DNA from: Siphonodentalium dalli | Taxonomy: Eukaryota; Mollusca; Scaphopoda; Gadilida; Siphonodentaliidae | Reading direction: 5' to 3' | NCBI GenBank assembly: GCA_032622095.1 | Contig: CP136062.1 | Coordinates: forward strand, 156,482,875 to 156,546,874 | DNA: 64,000 nucleotides | Shown here: positions 1 to 11,000 of the stretch, in pieces | Position numbering within the stretch: the stretch's first letter is position 1 | Layout: the number at the start of each line of letters is the position of its first letter | Notes under the pieces: generated by a model | The model's database searches: none | The model's input: the letters and a program-made list of their open reading frames with translations, nothing else | Told to the model about the DNA's origin: nothing | Program-made: the position numbers and the translations under genes

Positions 1-224
1 TCGGTATAGTTCATGAACACAGAAATTAAAAAAGTTATATTTTCCTGCTGGTTTTGAAACAATATATGTATAGAACAAAATTCACGCCCATGCAGTTGTC
101 TCGCTTGTTCCTTTGTGATGTCAAATTTAGATATGAATGCGAGAGATACAGCGCAAAATGTAATATGAATCGTGACTTCGATAACCAGTGGCTGACACTT
201 CGATATGCCTTAAAAATTCTGTGA
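1..224 (+). mobile_element. 3' end of a Tx1/L1-like LINE, copy A
   Basis: Reads KKVIFSCWFETIYV then RTKFTPMQLSRLFLCDVKFR and ends DNQWLTLRYALKIL before a TGA at 222-224. This is the C-terminal end typical of L1/Tx1-clade ORF2. The rest of the element is outside the window here but is visible in front of copy B (35262-36678). Confidence 0.65.
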
Positions 225-877
225 AATTGTGGATATTGCTCAATAAACTAGAAACAAAACTGAACTAATGTGGGTATCTAAACGCAGCAACTGTGTTTAG
301 ACAAAGCCATGAATTATACCAAAATTAAACAAAATACATACAAATAAAAACACAGAAACCAGAGCGAGAGTGCAAACCATTGTGCAAACACAGATAACAC
401 ATAATATCAAAATAGACAACAATACTGCTTTGAGAACAGCCAAGATATAAAACCTGTATAAAATTAGACAGCAAAATTTAATTTAATTTAACAAGGCTCC
501 GCATATAACATTTGAAGTAGCTGGCAAATAAACCTCATGAATGATTGATAATATATTTATAATCTGTTGAATATGGGGTCAATTCAACAAGTTGATAATT
601 GGGTAGTTGACTTAGTAGTTGATCCCTCGCCCAACAGCCAGCCTCCCTCCAGATAGCATACATGGTATCCACTTCCCTCCATGTTAACATGTTCTCTCGA
701 AGCATAGCATCGAACATTAAAAACTCAAACATCAAACGCTGTTTCCGAGAGTCAAAGATTTGACAGATTTTGGAGATTTTTGTTTTTGAACAATATGATC
801 AACTTGCATAGATTGTTTCGGATGATCTGTCTCGACAGAGGAGACGTAATCCATTACTTGCGCTACTGGTTCTGGAA

Positions 878-923
878 TAGGAATAGTATCACTATTCCTG
901 CAGGAATAGTATCACTATTCCTG
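878..923. repeat. Duplicated 23-bp perfect palindrome, copy A
   Basis: The unit has 10-base arms CAGGAATAGT and ACTATTCCTG around ATC. Copy A carries two adjacent units (the first with A/T at the edge); copy B carries one (37556-37578). Confidence 0.85.
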
Positions 924-959
924 CACGTGCGTTGCTAGTGATACACTGACGAGTTTAGT

Positions 960-1540
960 TTGACTCTGTGTTTGAGTGCTGTCGTCAGCACACGTTTTGT
1001 AGACCCTATTGTTGAGTACGTAATCTGTGGCCGAGGACAAACTATTTTCTTAGCATCTATATATGACATATTCGTCTCAGCAATATATCATTGAATCTTG
1101 AATTCATACTCCAAATTGGGACATGGACGATCCATTGAAGCATGTTAACCTTGAGAGTTTGAACATTTTTTAATACTCGTACAATCCTTATGACCAGGAA
1201 TGGAAAAGTGTGCGCACCTGGTTTCTTCACTTTTACAATGTTCATGGTCATAGCCTTGACGGTTAAAACATTGAAATGGGTTTGGAACATATTTGCTTAT
1301 ATTCGTCTTCATATACCGAATCTTCAATGTCGGTGGATGGTCGCAAAGACTGAAGGTCAAAAGATAAATATTCAACGGAACGATTTGACCATCAGCTGTC
1401 TTAGCCAATATCTCTGATTCGAAGGAATCAGATATATCGCGAATTCTCAACACAGCTCTACTACTGTTCAATGACTTGAGAGGTGTGATCAATATTGGTG
1501 TTTGTGCAATAGATATTAATTGCATAAGAGCGTTTGCGTG
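960..1540 (-). pseudogene. LINE ORF1 (gag-like, CCHC) pseudogene, copy A
   Basis: Minus-strand relic of a Jockey/I-type gag-like ORF1. LKSLNSSRAVLRIRDISDSF and FESEILA are followed by the remnant TADGQIVPLNIYLLTF, then VPNPFQCFNRQGYDHEHCKS and TRCAHFSIPGHKDC zinc knuckles (one Cys of the first knuckle reads Arg), then a frameshifted CPNLEYEFKIQ...IDAKKIV. A 40-bp deletion at 1404/1405 removes the LRTPQGVPEVRRFTK segment and shifts the frame. Nucleic-acid chaperone for retrotransposition in intact relatives; dead here. Confidence 0.8.
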
Positions 1541-1654
1541 AATTTTTCTTGAACATTCGATCAGAAGAGATCCATTTAGTGGCCAGTCCTGATCGGTATG
1601 ACAAATTTTAATTGTTCGGCTATGCTTTGTAGCGTTTTATCAATCACATACTTC

Positions 1655-2115
1655 ACACATCAGCCTCTCGGTACCTCGCCATAATGAGACAGGCGTTTAC
1701 AGTATAGTATTGAAACATTTAAGCCACGAAGACGAAATTTATGGCAAAACACACTCGAAAAACAACACACAACTAGACACCAGAAACAAAATACAGCAGA
1801 CGGCAGAAATGTAATCTGAAAAACTGTGAGCGACGTGGCTGATTGATTGGACAGGGTCAACTCAACCACCCGTCTTGAAGAGATGTAGGACCAAAGAGGA
1901 CCATGAGCTAAGCCGTTACCACAGGTCGATGTCTCACTTGAGACGGCTGCCCTAGTATCCCCAGAACTCCTGCTCCACATATCAAGGGATGCACCCCTCG
2001 GCAAAAGTGGGCCACTTTAGGGGATTCTAACCCCTGGCAGTGGGACAGTAAACCTATTCTACCCGGGCCCACACGGGGAAAGATTTCTTTATTATGATCA
2101 ATTGGCAGCAAGCAT
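1655..2115 (-). mobile_element. Region upstream of LINE ORF1, copy A
   Basis: Minus-strand frames RGASLDMWSRSSGDTRAAVS, TCGNGLAHGPLW and VAHFCRGVHPLICGAGVLGI lie directly upstream of ORF1 and are conserved in the diverged copy at 30793. Likely the 5' part of the same element family. Inference from adjacency and repeat status. Confidence 0.45.
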
Positions 2116-3245
2116 TAGAAAAACAGTGGTATATATGGAGACAAGTAAGTGTTGATCGAGTTCGCATGGTGAATATCGATGCACTCCCAATGGCGATTCC
2201 TCAATAAATCACCCGAATAGGTTAAAGTGAAATGGGTTTTGTATCAGATGCTGAAATGCGTCTACGATTAGGTTAACGTGTCGGATTTCGATAGCTGTTC
2301 AACTTAATTATAACAAGGCAAGTTTGAAAGTCACATGTGATATTAAAGACACGTCATGGATAGGTGTCTGAAATATCAGAGCTCATGGAAATATGTATGA
2401 TATGTCACTGATATGGACAGTAATGTCACCCCAAGAGCCTCGGGTTGCATTCAGTTCTCGATCGGGCGATACATATCCGCGTTGCTCTCAAGCACCGGCG
2501 ATAACTGCATACTGTACTTGCATATTTGCCCAAACACGTCTGGTGTTGCCATCGCTTCCATCGATCACACCTACGCGACTATAGATATAAAGATCCTTAT
2601 TTGACATTGCTATGTGGATTATGCATGGCGGCATGTTAATCGGCGTCATTACTGTGGCATCACTGTAAACAATAATTATTCCTCCAATACCCATCTTATA
2701 ACCAAGAGTACACAAGAAATTGACAAAGCATAGTGAATTGTTTGATGATAACATAAGAGAGGATCGCATATCAGGTCTAAGGTTTTGAGTCCTCTCTTAA
2801 GTGTTCAGTCTTTTGGAACCAAGAGCGTATTGGTGAGAAGATTTAATTGCACGATATTTGAAAGTAGAAATAATTCATCAAATTGCTCTCTTAAGTTTCA
2901 CAATTAGTGTTTTCCTTTAAATTATATATATATAATGTTCGAACTTGTGTCCCTGGTATGCAGTCAGCAACAAAACATGCTAAACAGATGGGTGAGGTAC
3001 ATGTGGTATTGGAATCCGGTGTATGATTTACAGCTGAAATGCGGGCATATAACTATATGTCAGTACATGTATATTAATAACCTCTATATATTTTCGGCTT
3101 AGACAACGCGTTCGTATTATGTATGTTAGCTGAAATGCAGAATATTAACTTATCAGTACAAGGTTCCACCCCGTTTTTCACAACAAAGTACCAAATTGTG
3201 TACACATGTGGATTGTCTTGTGACGGTCTTGTATATAATCCACAC
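1660..3245 (+). repeat. 1.6-kb block with a diverged third copy, copy A
   Basis: Collinear in the same orientation with 30793-32295 at clearly lower identity than A to B (many substitutions and indels). Contains the ORF1-upstream region and ~1.1 kb of AT-rich sequence with no recognised gene. Copy B counterpart about 38355-39938. Confidence 0.8.
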
Positions 3246-3675
3246 CAAACTGCTCAGTGCGATAATCATGGGACAAAGTATCTCTGTGCACATGTTTGCT
3301 GATGAAAATTAGCTGTACATTTCTGGTGACAACCCCTATTGCTTTACAACCATAATGGCACAGTGCAATTATTTTGTGAAATCGTGGATGGTGGCCAATA
3401 AACTGAAACTAATTAGTGACAAAACTGAAGAAATGTGAGTGTCTAATCTGGCATACGTAAAGAAAGTTAGCATATATGTTATGACTTTTGATGACACTCA
3501 AGTTCACACTCCTACAAGCCACATATGCAAGGCAATATACACTGAACTTCGGCGACACTGGAAAATGAGAAAATACATTCAAAACGACTCAATTTTTTAA
3601 AAACGTTAGTCATCTCTAAGTATCAGTCGACCTGACTACTACAATTCTATTTTAATTGGTGTACTATATAATCAG

Positions 3676-3927
3676 GTATCTCAGCGTCTGCAGAAAACTG
3701 TTGCAATGATAGTTCTATGTCGTAGAAGATCTGACGACAGATGCAATCTGCAAGAATTACATTGGCTACCTGTAGCAGACATAATTCTGTATATACGACG
3801 GGGAACTATCCTAGCATATATTCAATGGTATGAAACACGCGATCCGTGGAATATATCACTTCATTCTTACACTGCCCTTCAAGTTTGTGGACATTCAATG
3901 TTAGACATACTTGCGTACTTGCCTTGA
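3676..3927 (+). pseudogene. CR1-like LINE 3' coding fragment, copy A
   Basis: Reads VSQRLQKTVAMIVLCRRRSD then LQELHWLPVADIILYIRR. The LHWLPV block preceded by QRLQ...A is typical of the C-terminal part of CR1/RTE-type reverse transcriptase ORFs. No catalytic RT motif is present. Confidence 0.6.
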
Positions 3928-4687
3928 GGGCTTATTGAAATGCTACTCTAGTGAGTAGTTTAAGAATACCAATGCTGATAAATAACTTTAGGAATAGCCA
4001 TTAAATAAATAAATAAATATTACACAAACATTTCTTGTAAAAAGTTGGCAAGTCTGATTTCAAAAGGTGATCCACACCGAGTGACCAGACATCTTACTAG
4101 CATAGCTGCGCTGAATGTGGGATCCCACATTTCATCAAAACCAAGAGACAGTGAAAATTATAATGCATTCTGGAGGACTATTGCCTACATGTCTCTGATT
4201 GGTGTAGAAACCTACCAAATTATAAAAAAATACGTCTCTTGTGAGAGAGTTTCGACAGCCCGTGCACCATGCACGCCCGCATCGCCGAAGTGAATTAAGT
4301 CACATTAACGTAGTAGATAATTATACAAATTATCGCGGTATATTTGCTAAAACATATGGTATATAATACCAATCTCATAATGGAAAGTATCATTTGTTAC
4401 GTCTTGATTATCTAACCGAGGAACGGCAAGAGTTGATGCTTGAAATTAACACATGCTTCCAATAATAATTCATACTGGAATCGCAAAGGGAAATTACTGT
4501 TTAAAGTTAAATAGCCCTAAATAAAACAAGCAAATAAGATACAACTCGACATTCCGATTTGTTAGCACCAAATTGGGCACCACTATTTAGCAAATTCCCG
4601 CCACATTTATAGTTATATCCTTGATATAAGTACTTTAATGGTGTGGTTTATAGATACATGAGTAACGGATAGACGCCGTTGGTGTCA

Positions 4688-4703
4688 GGGCGGGGGGGGG
4701 GGG
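4688..4703 (+). repeat. Poly-G tract, copy A
   Basis: GCGGGGGGGGGGGGG-type run. Copy B at 41384-41403 is longer and interrupted by one A. Confidence 0.8.
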
Positions 4704-4831
4704 CACACAATGAAAACAACTATATTGTAGAATGCCACTAAACTTGTATGATATATTTATAATGTATAATGTATTCAAACGTTTCAGGCGCGGGTCCAGT
4801 GGAATACATTATTTTTCTTTCTTTCGCTTTC

Positions 4832-5190
4832 CTTCAAGTTTATGGACATTCAATGTGAGTCATCCGAACTTGCCTTGAGGGCTGATTGAAATGCTACGCG
4901 GATGAGTCTTTATTCGTCTCCATGGTATACTATGAACTTCTGTCGTACATCTCCATCAACCTTGTATAAAATGTTCTCAACGCCATGCTATAGGGATTCT
5001 AATGGTTTAGTTTAACCATACATCAGTCGATGTCATGGTTGGGGATCAAGGAAGGAACATGATACAAACTTCTTTGTCATCGATTGCCACCAGACGAATT
5101 CATAGTGGAATTTAGATTGTACATGGCATTTAGGGTATGATTTAAAGTTGGCAAAGTGCACCGTCGAAGTGAATGATGGACTCGAAGCTC
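4832..5190 (+). repeat. Dispersed repeat related to the CR1-like 3' tail, copy A
   Basis: 4832-4905 repeats 3879-3955 (CTTCAAGTTT-TGGACATTCAATGT, CTTGCCTTGAGGGCT-ATTGAAATGCTAC). The whole block is also present in inverted, diverged form at 29795-30180. Probably 3' UTR sequence of one LINE family. Confidence 0.6.
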
Positions 5191-6366
5191 TTTATAATGT
5201 GTTTTCACTGGGGCCCGAACCATTCAATTGTATAAAGGTTACACCCCCACTATTTCAGAACCAAATAAGTCCAATATGAACATATGTGGATATTTAAGTC
5301 AGACATGAACCTATTTGTACGAGAGTGTTCTGGAAATGTATATGTATGCGTCTATATGATATACTGCACTACATGGTGTACTTTAAAGTCACATGGCGGT
5401 ATGCGCTCCGAAATACACCTAATAATATTCGCTGTAGATTTTTCCCGGTATCGAAATAGGTCGAGATATACTTCCATTTTACGGCAGTATAGTCCCAGAC
5501 AGACGCATTGAACTCATACAAAATATAACTTTGAAGACGGTGTTTGTGTGCTAAACAAACAACAGCCATGTCACGGCATGGCACATTAAAGATAATTCTG
5601 TGTTACGCTATTCCTGATATTGTAGAAATAAAGAGCGTTTGTTTCACTTCTGTGCGAAAAATTGAAAACAGCTGGAAGATGTATGTGACCATGGCAATTA
5701 TTTATCAGAGCATATATATGATGCCGGAATATAAATAGTTCGTGTATCTGTCAACCTATATTATACCTCCTACTAAATTAGGCAGACAAATATTTGGAAG
5801 CTCGAATGAGCCATGTCCGTTTAACATACTAAACACATGGTGCGTTCTAAATCAGGAATCGAAGTCGGATAAACCATATTGTAATACGACCTTGCCTAAA
5901 CCTACACACAAGGCTCGTCCTGATTGGTCAGTATCCTGTATTCCCATGCAGACGCGGACCGTCCTTTTGTAGTACAATTCTAGATATTTTTAATTGTACC
6001 ACAAACAATGTGGTACAATCAGTGAAATGCTGCCAACGCCTCGAAATTTCAGAAGTCAAACCATACGGCCATTGGCTAATGTCATGCTAAAGACTGAAGA
6101 AAGAGACATATAATGACTAACTACTGTATTATACTGATTTTTATTTAAGTTAGAACAAAAATAAGTCTTAAGTGAATTTGTTTGCCACAAAAACAATGGA
6201 AAGGGGTTGTCGTTCAATAGTGACGCTATGTTTCATAATCAGGTCTAAGAGAAGAATTGTTTGGTGGAAAATCTTACCACGCAGAGCTAGAAACTGGGCT
6301 ATTATATAACAGTTTGAACATATGTCACTACAATTTCGACCAAACCATACAGTCGAATTACAAAAG

Positions 6367-6487
6367 AAATAAATACACTGCGCATCGACGTGTATAGTAT
6401 AATTTGACCACATAAACTGATTGTACTACTCCGCTTCGCGTCGTCCTACAATCAGTTTCTTTGTGGCCGATGCGCAGTGTATTTATG
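6367..6487. repeat. ~120-bp MITE-like hairpin, copy A
   Basis: ATAAATACACTGCGCATCG and CCACATAAACTGATTGTA on the left reappear reverse-complemented as TACAATCAGTTTCTTTGTGG and CGATGCGCAGTGTATTTAT on the right, with a GCTTCGCG centre. The left arm has a 20-base insertion. Likely a short TIR element. Copy B at 43067-43187. Confidence 0.7.
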
Positions 6488-7533
6488 TCTTAAATAGATA
6501 AGACCAACATTTCTATAAAGTGTCGCACAATTAACTAAACTTATATAGTCATCTCCGTGATATGATGTATTCGTTTTAAAGTATAGTTTTCATACTCATA
6601 AGAGTCGCCGATAGATAAAGGAATCGCTATATGGCTAGTTAGGTGTTTCAAAGTGGGCAGATAGGCGCCGTTGGGTATGAGGAGCTAGAAAACAACAGCA
6701 TTTATTATAGGCATCAACATGATACTAATCGTGCGGCTTGAAGATAAAGATTTTCTGAATTGGGGTGGAGTTGATGCATTAAATTGATAAAGACGGAGTT
6801 ACCGATATCAAAATGTTTGGTTAGTTTTTAAAGATCTACAGTCCGATTTAACACCAGATGACCGAATTATTTGAGATAATGACCAGCTTACCGGGACAAT
6901 GAAAAAGGAAAACTGAATTCAATTATCATCTGTTCTATGGCACGAGCGTCGCGACAATTGACACAGGCATATACACCAGGTTTACGCGTATACAATATCA
7001 TAATTAGAAATGCTGTGTATTATATTCCATGTTTGGGCAACGGAATCATAGCTTCTCTTTATCAGAGACACTCTTTAACAGAGATCGCTGGAATATTGCT
7101 CAGTCGACAGAAATTGAAGTCGACATCTGACCATCGAAACCTCCCGCTAATGGACCCAATCATCTTTATTTTGTGAATCAACGTTATTGCTGAGTACTCA
7201 GTTGTGATACAATCTGTAAGATTACTGTGGTAATAATCTTCTATAACCGATGTCTATTACACGTCCATGTTGTGTTTACTTCTTGACACGGGTCGAATTA
7301 ATGGTGTTAAACTAAAGACAACAATGTGATTCAGGGTATATGATCCATGTATAAGATTGACGTTGTATTATGCCAATTTGTGGAAAACATTAACTACCTT
7401 GACCAAATATATTCCTATCAAATGTCCCCATAAAATGTTCACGTCACTTTAACCTGGACAACGCCGGGTCACCATGCTAGTACTATATATAGCATGTAAT
7501 AAAATGCGTAGGAGCAGGGAGGAACACACTACT

Positions 7534-7539
7534 CACGTG
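7534..7539 (+). promoter_or_regulatory. E-box CACGTG upstream of RGK copy A
   Basis: Perfect CACGTG in CTCACGTGAC, about 70 bases before the TATA box and conserved in copy B. A bHLH-factor site is plausible from position alone; there is no functional evidence. Confidence 0.35.
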
Positions 7540-7604
7540 ACTATTTCTGGCAAGCAACGTTAGAATGTGATTATGTATTATAATTAGATGAGGATTCAGC
7601 GTCC

Positions 7605-7613
7605 TATATAAAG
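7605..7613 (+). promoter_or_regulatory. TATA box of RGK gene copy A
   Basis: TATATAAAG lies 104 bases before the last base ahead of the start codon, which would place transcription start near 7635 and give a ~80-nt 5' UTR. A CACGTG E-box sits upstream at 7534-7539. The 5' UTR between them differs from copy B by an ~18-base segment. Confidence 0.6.
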
Positions 7614-7716
7614 AGTCGTAGATAGGGACACCACGCATAACGCATTTGCAACTCATCAGTTAATAAACCATCGCTGACATTTATATCGCACCTTCGATAT
7701 CCTGTAATTTGTCAAA

Positions 7717-8041
7717 ATGTCTCGTCAAAATTATAAAATTAATGCTGAGGATCGTGACATGTACTCCTGTCGTTCTTTCAGCTTCACATCAAAAGGACTG
7801 ATCGATAAGGGGGATTCGATGCAATCTATGAGTGACGTAAGCCTAACATCAAGTAGTGGCGAATCGAGCGAGAGTTCTTACCGTACTTCTAGCTGTTCTG
7901 ACTTCTTTTACGCAGACGAATCGGTGCTAGGCCAAGAATGCTGCCGTGTAGCTGTCGTAGGTTCACATGGCGTTGGGAAGACGGCCCTGATACGACAATT
8001 TATGACGTCAGAATACGTTGGTGATGTCGACGATGTGGAAG
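7717..8041 (+). CDS. RGK GTPase copy A, coding exon 1
   Basis: 325 nt, codons 1-108 plus one base (phase 1). It encodes the Ser-rich N-terminal extension, including the ESSESSYRTSS stretch missing from copy B, and the P-loop GSHGVGKT. The donor is GAAG|GTTGGT. Open translation runs a few codons past the donor to a stop in the intron. Confidence 0.9.
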
Positions 8042-11000
8042 GTTGGTACCGTTAATTTATTTTATTGTTTAAAGATTCGAATGGACACCTAATTAGTACC
8101 TAAGGTAATTTCCAGATAATATCAATATCAAATATAACCAGAACGCGCCACATGGCTTTTTGTCTCTGGAAGTTACATAATTATAATACATAAGACATGA
8201 CTTTGTTCAGGAAATTGAACGGCACCGATCTCCAGTACCGGGGCTGTATACAAATCATATATTCCTTTCTTCAAATCGTCCATTGATGAACTCGCGACTA
8301 CAAAACAAGGTAAACTATTCCTGTTAGCAATTACACGTGAAAAACATATTTACGGATATCCTTTTTTAAGTATGTCCCTTGTAATTTGAGTTCATGTCCT
8401 CTGTTCAGTTTGTAATCAGCGAATACAAAATAATAACACCGGTCCGTGTTATACAAACCGTTCTGATATATAGAAACCTCGATAAAATCGCCCCTAAATC
8501 GTCTATTATTCATATATTTGAGTTTTACGATGCGCAAACCAGACATAAGAATAAACGCGATGTGTTGCATCCCAAAGGGATAATTACACTCACTTCATTT
8601 GCTGTAGTATTTTCCCCATCGATATCCAAATATTAAATGCTTTTAAATAGGGTAATTATATCGGTATGGGAATGGACGTTGCATATTAAATTTCGCTATG
8701 ACAACGCAAGACGTCGCGGCAACGTCACTACAAAGTTCCCAATATTTAACAATAGTTCACATTTAATCTATGTGTGTATATAAGTGTATTACGGGTTGAT
8801 AGTTTTCACTAAAATAACTATAATTATTAATCGACGTATCATAACAAAATGACAGATTGAATGTCATTTATCGTGTCCGACCAAAAACTGTTCGCAATAT
8901 ACAGATATGGTAAATGGACCAATATCATAGCAATTAGCCAGGCTGCTTAACAAAAGGTAAACAGATGTACGACAGATTATAAGACATCGCTATCGCGACG
9001 AGCACTGACCGAAATCGTTATTGTATGCTGTAACCCTTGCTACACTAAAGCATCATTGAATAGTTGTGATCCCAAATGAAATGTTCAGACAATAAGCTCA
9101 ACAAACGACCATTGTCTTTGTTGAACTTATTATCTGGACGCAACAAATAGGGCTCCTTCTGCTATATTATGTATCTGTCGTCTGTTTTTATCACATAACA
9201 TGCCTCCAAACAAATAATAGACTATTCCAACATACCGTCGTGCGTGCAAGTGAGTTAATTGTGGTCCTAAATATTCACATAGGTTCATATTGAACTAATT
9301 TGATTATGACATAATCCCATAGAGAGCTTATACGGTTATTATATGTCGCGTCGATGAAAAAGTGACAAAAGAATTCCAATATGGGCTTATTTATTATTGA
9401 AAGAGTCCCATAATGGACTGTTTTAAAACCCGCTTATATGTCCACATAGAGCATACATTGAGCCTATTTCGCACACAAAAACAAGCCCGTTATAAGCTTA
9501 TTTTCACGAGAACAGGCTGATTATTCATATGTACACTTTTCAACTGACTATGAAAATCCATTTAGTATAGCAAGAGTTAATGCCCCTCACCCAAAGTTAA
9601 CTTAGTTAAGTATAAAATATTGGAAACGTTTACAACATAGCTGTGACATTGACAGATAATTTTCCCGAGAATACGAAGCCGGTATATTATTACGTCATGA
9701 ATTATCAACCAACATGTATCATACCTCCTTCCAAATTATGTTGACAGAATTTGGAATCTCGAATGAGTCATTTGAGGACTTAAAATATTTGTCAAATTTT
9801 ACTCTTCAGGTACCAAATCGCTTCTATAATAATAAATAATTTCAGAAATCAAATAAATCATTACATACATTATTGTTTTGGCCATATGAGAGGAAGCTTC
9901 ATTAATTTTGTGTCACAATGTTGATTTTATGATTTATTACATAGCACAGCCCCATATATTGCAATGAAGAATAAACCAGCCACATTTAGGCCAATACATT
10001 ATTGCGGATCACCGCCTAACGATATATTAAGACATGTCTCCTCAGACCTTAAAATATATCTAGTAGTAATTTTAAATTCCTAGGCAAATATTTTGACAAG
10101 AACATTACAATAAAATTGAAAATGTCGACAAAAAAGCTTGGAAACACGGAAGATTTCTAACACAGTGTTTTTGGCAAAAAAAAAGCTTGGCATCACAAAT
10201 TATTAACACCGATATGGAGAATAACAGTGTCGGTAAGATGATGTCATGTTTTATATTGCTTGCTACTATTTCCAGCTCCGCCTTTTCTAGCTATGCTACT
10301 GCTGTAACAGTGCTGTTCACAATTGGTATTCTGAAATTCGATTTGTTGTTTGCATTGATTCATTCGCTATATTCCAGAAGATGATGACGATAACATCAAA
10401 CAGGTGTCTGTCATGTTAAATGGAGAACAAGTATGGCAATGCTTTAACGAGGAACTAACACATCAGGTATGATCTAATCCATACCACGGACATTTTGCTC
10501 CTATTCACTGTCTATAATATATTTCATGCTAGAAATTAAATATAATGACGGCCGGTACGACTATATATATCTCGAGTTTTAAATTAAAGATGTATTCATG
10601 TTTCCAAACCACCCGTAACTGGCATGGGGCGACAAATGTGTTTACTTAAAGTACACATTTCAAAGATAACATATAGCATATAATTTTTTTATCAGTCGAT
10701 GTATTCGCCTACAATTACAATACTTAAGTTAAGAAATACGTTATGATTACATATATAATAAAGCTGAGTGTAAAATTTTCAAGAGTGGAATTGTGGTTTT
10801 AACCACGAGTCTTTTGGCGAGTTTTTAAAACCACAATTCCACTCGTGGTGACAATGTGGTAATGATGGTCCTATATTCGAGGGGCACACTTACTCAATTT
10901 AAGATATTACGGAAGTAGTGGCACGGGTTACTGTTTATTTAGCAAGTGTCTAAACTCGAGGGAAATGTGCGGCCCAAGCAGCCCAACATATTTATTGATT

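Larger units (their letters stand above)
3930..7530. other. Gene-poor stretch upstream of RGK copy A
   Basis: Apart from the dispersed repeat, poly-G tract and hairpin listed separately, only short open frames occur. They match copy B closely below ~6.1 kb but show no recognised domain. Small palindromes GTACAATT/AATTGTAC and GTACCAC/GTGGTAC occur near 5970-6020. Confidence 0.4.
8042..10377 (+). other. Intron 1 of RGK copy A
   Basis: AT-rich intron of about 2.3 kb. It contains a minus-strand open frame of 79 codons (8331-8570) and a hairpin repeat (9083-9138) related to one in intron 3. Otherwise no recognisable element. Confidence 0.8.

Noticed and set aside
4045-4293. 82-codon plus frame identical in A and B
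   Set aside because: No domain, and near-identity is expected because this whole block is almost unchanged between copies.
10187-10384. 65-codon frame ahead of exon 2
   Set aside because: It runs into exon 2 in the wrong frame; the exon starts at the TTCCAG acceptor and joins exon 1 in phase 1.
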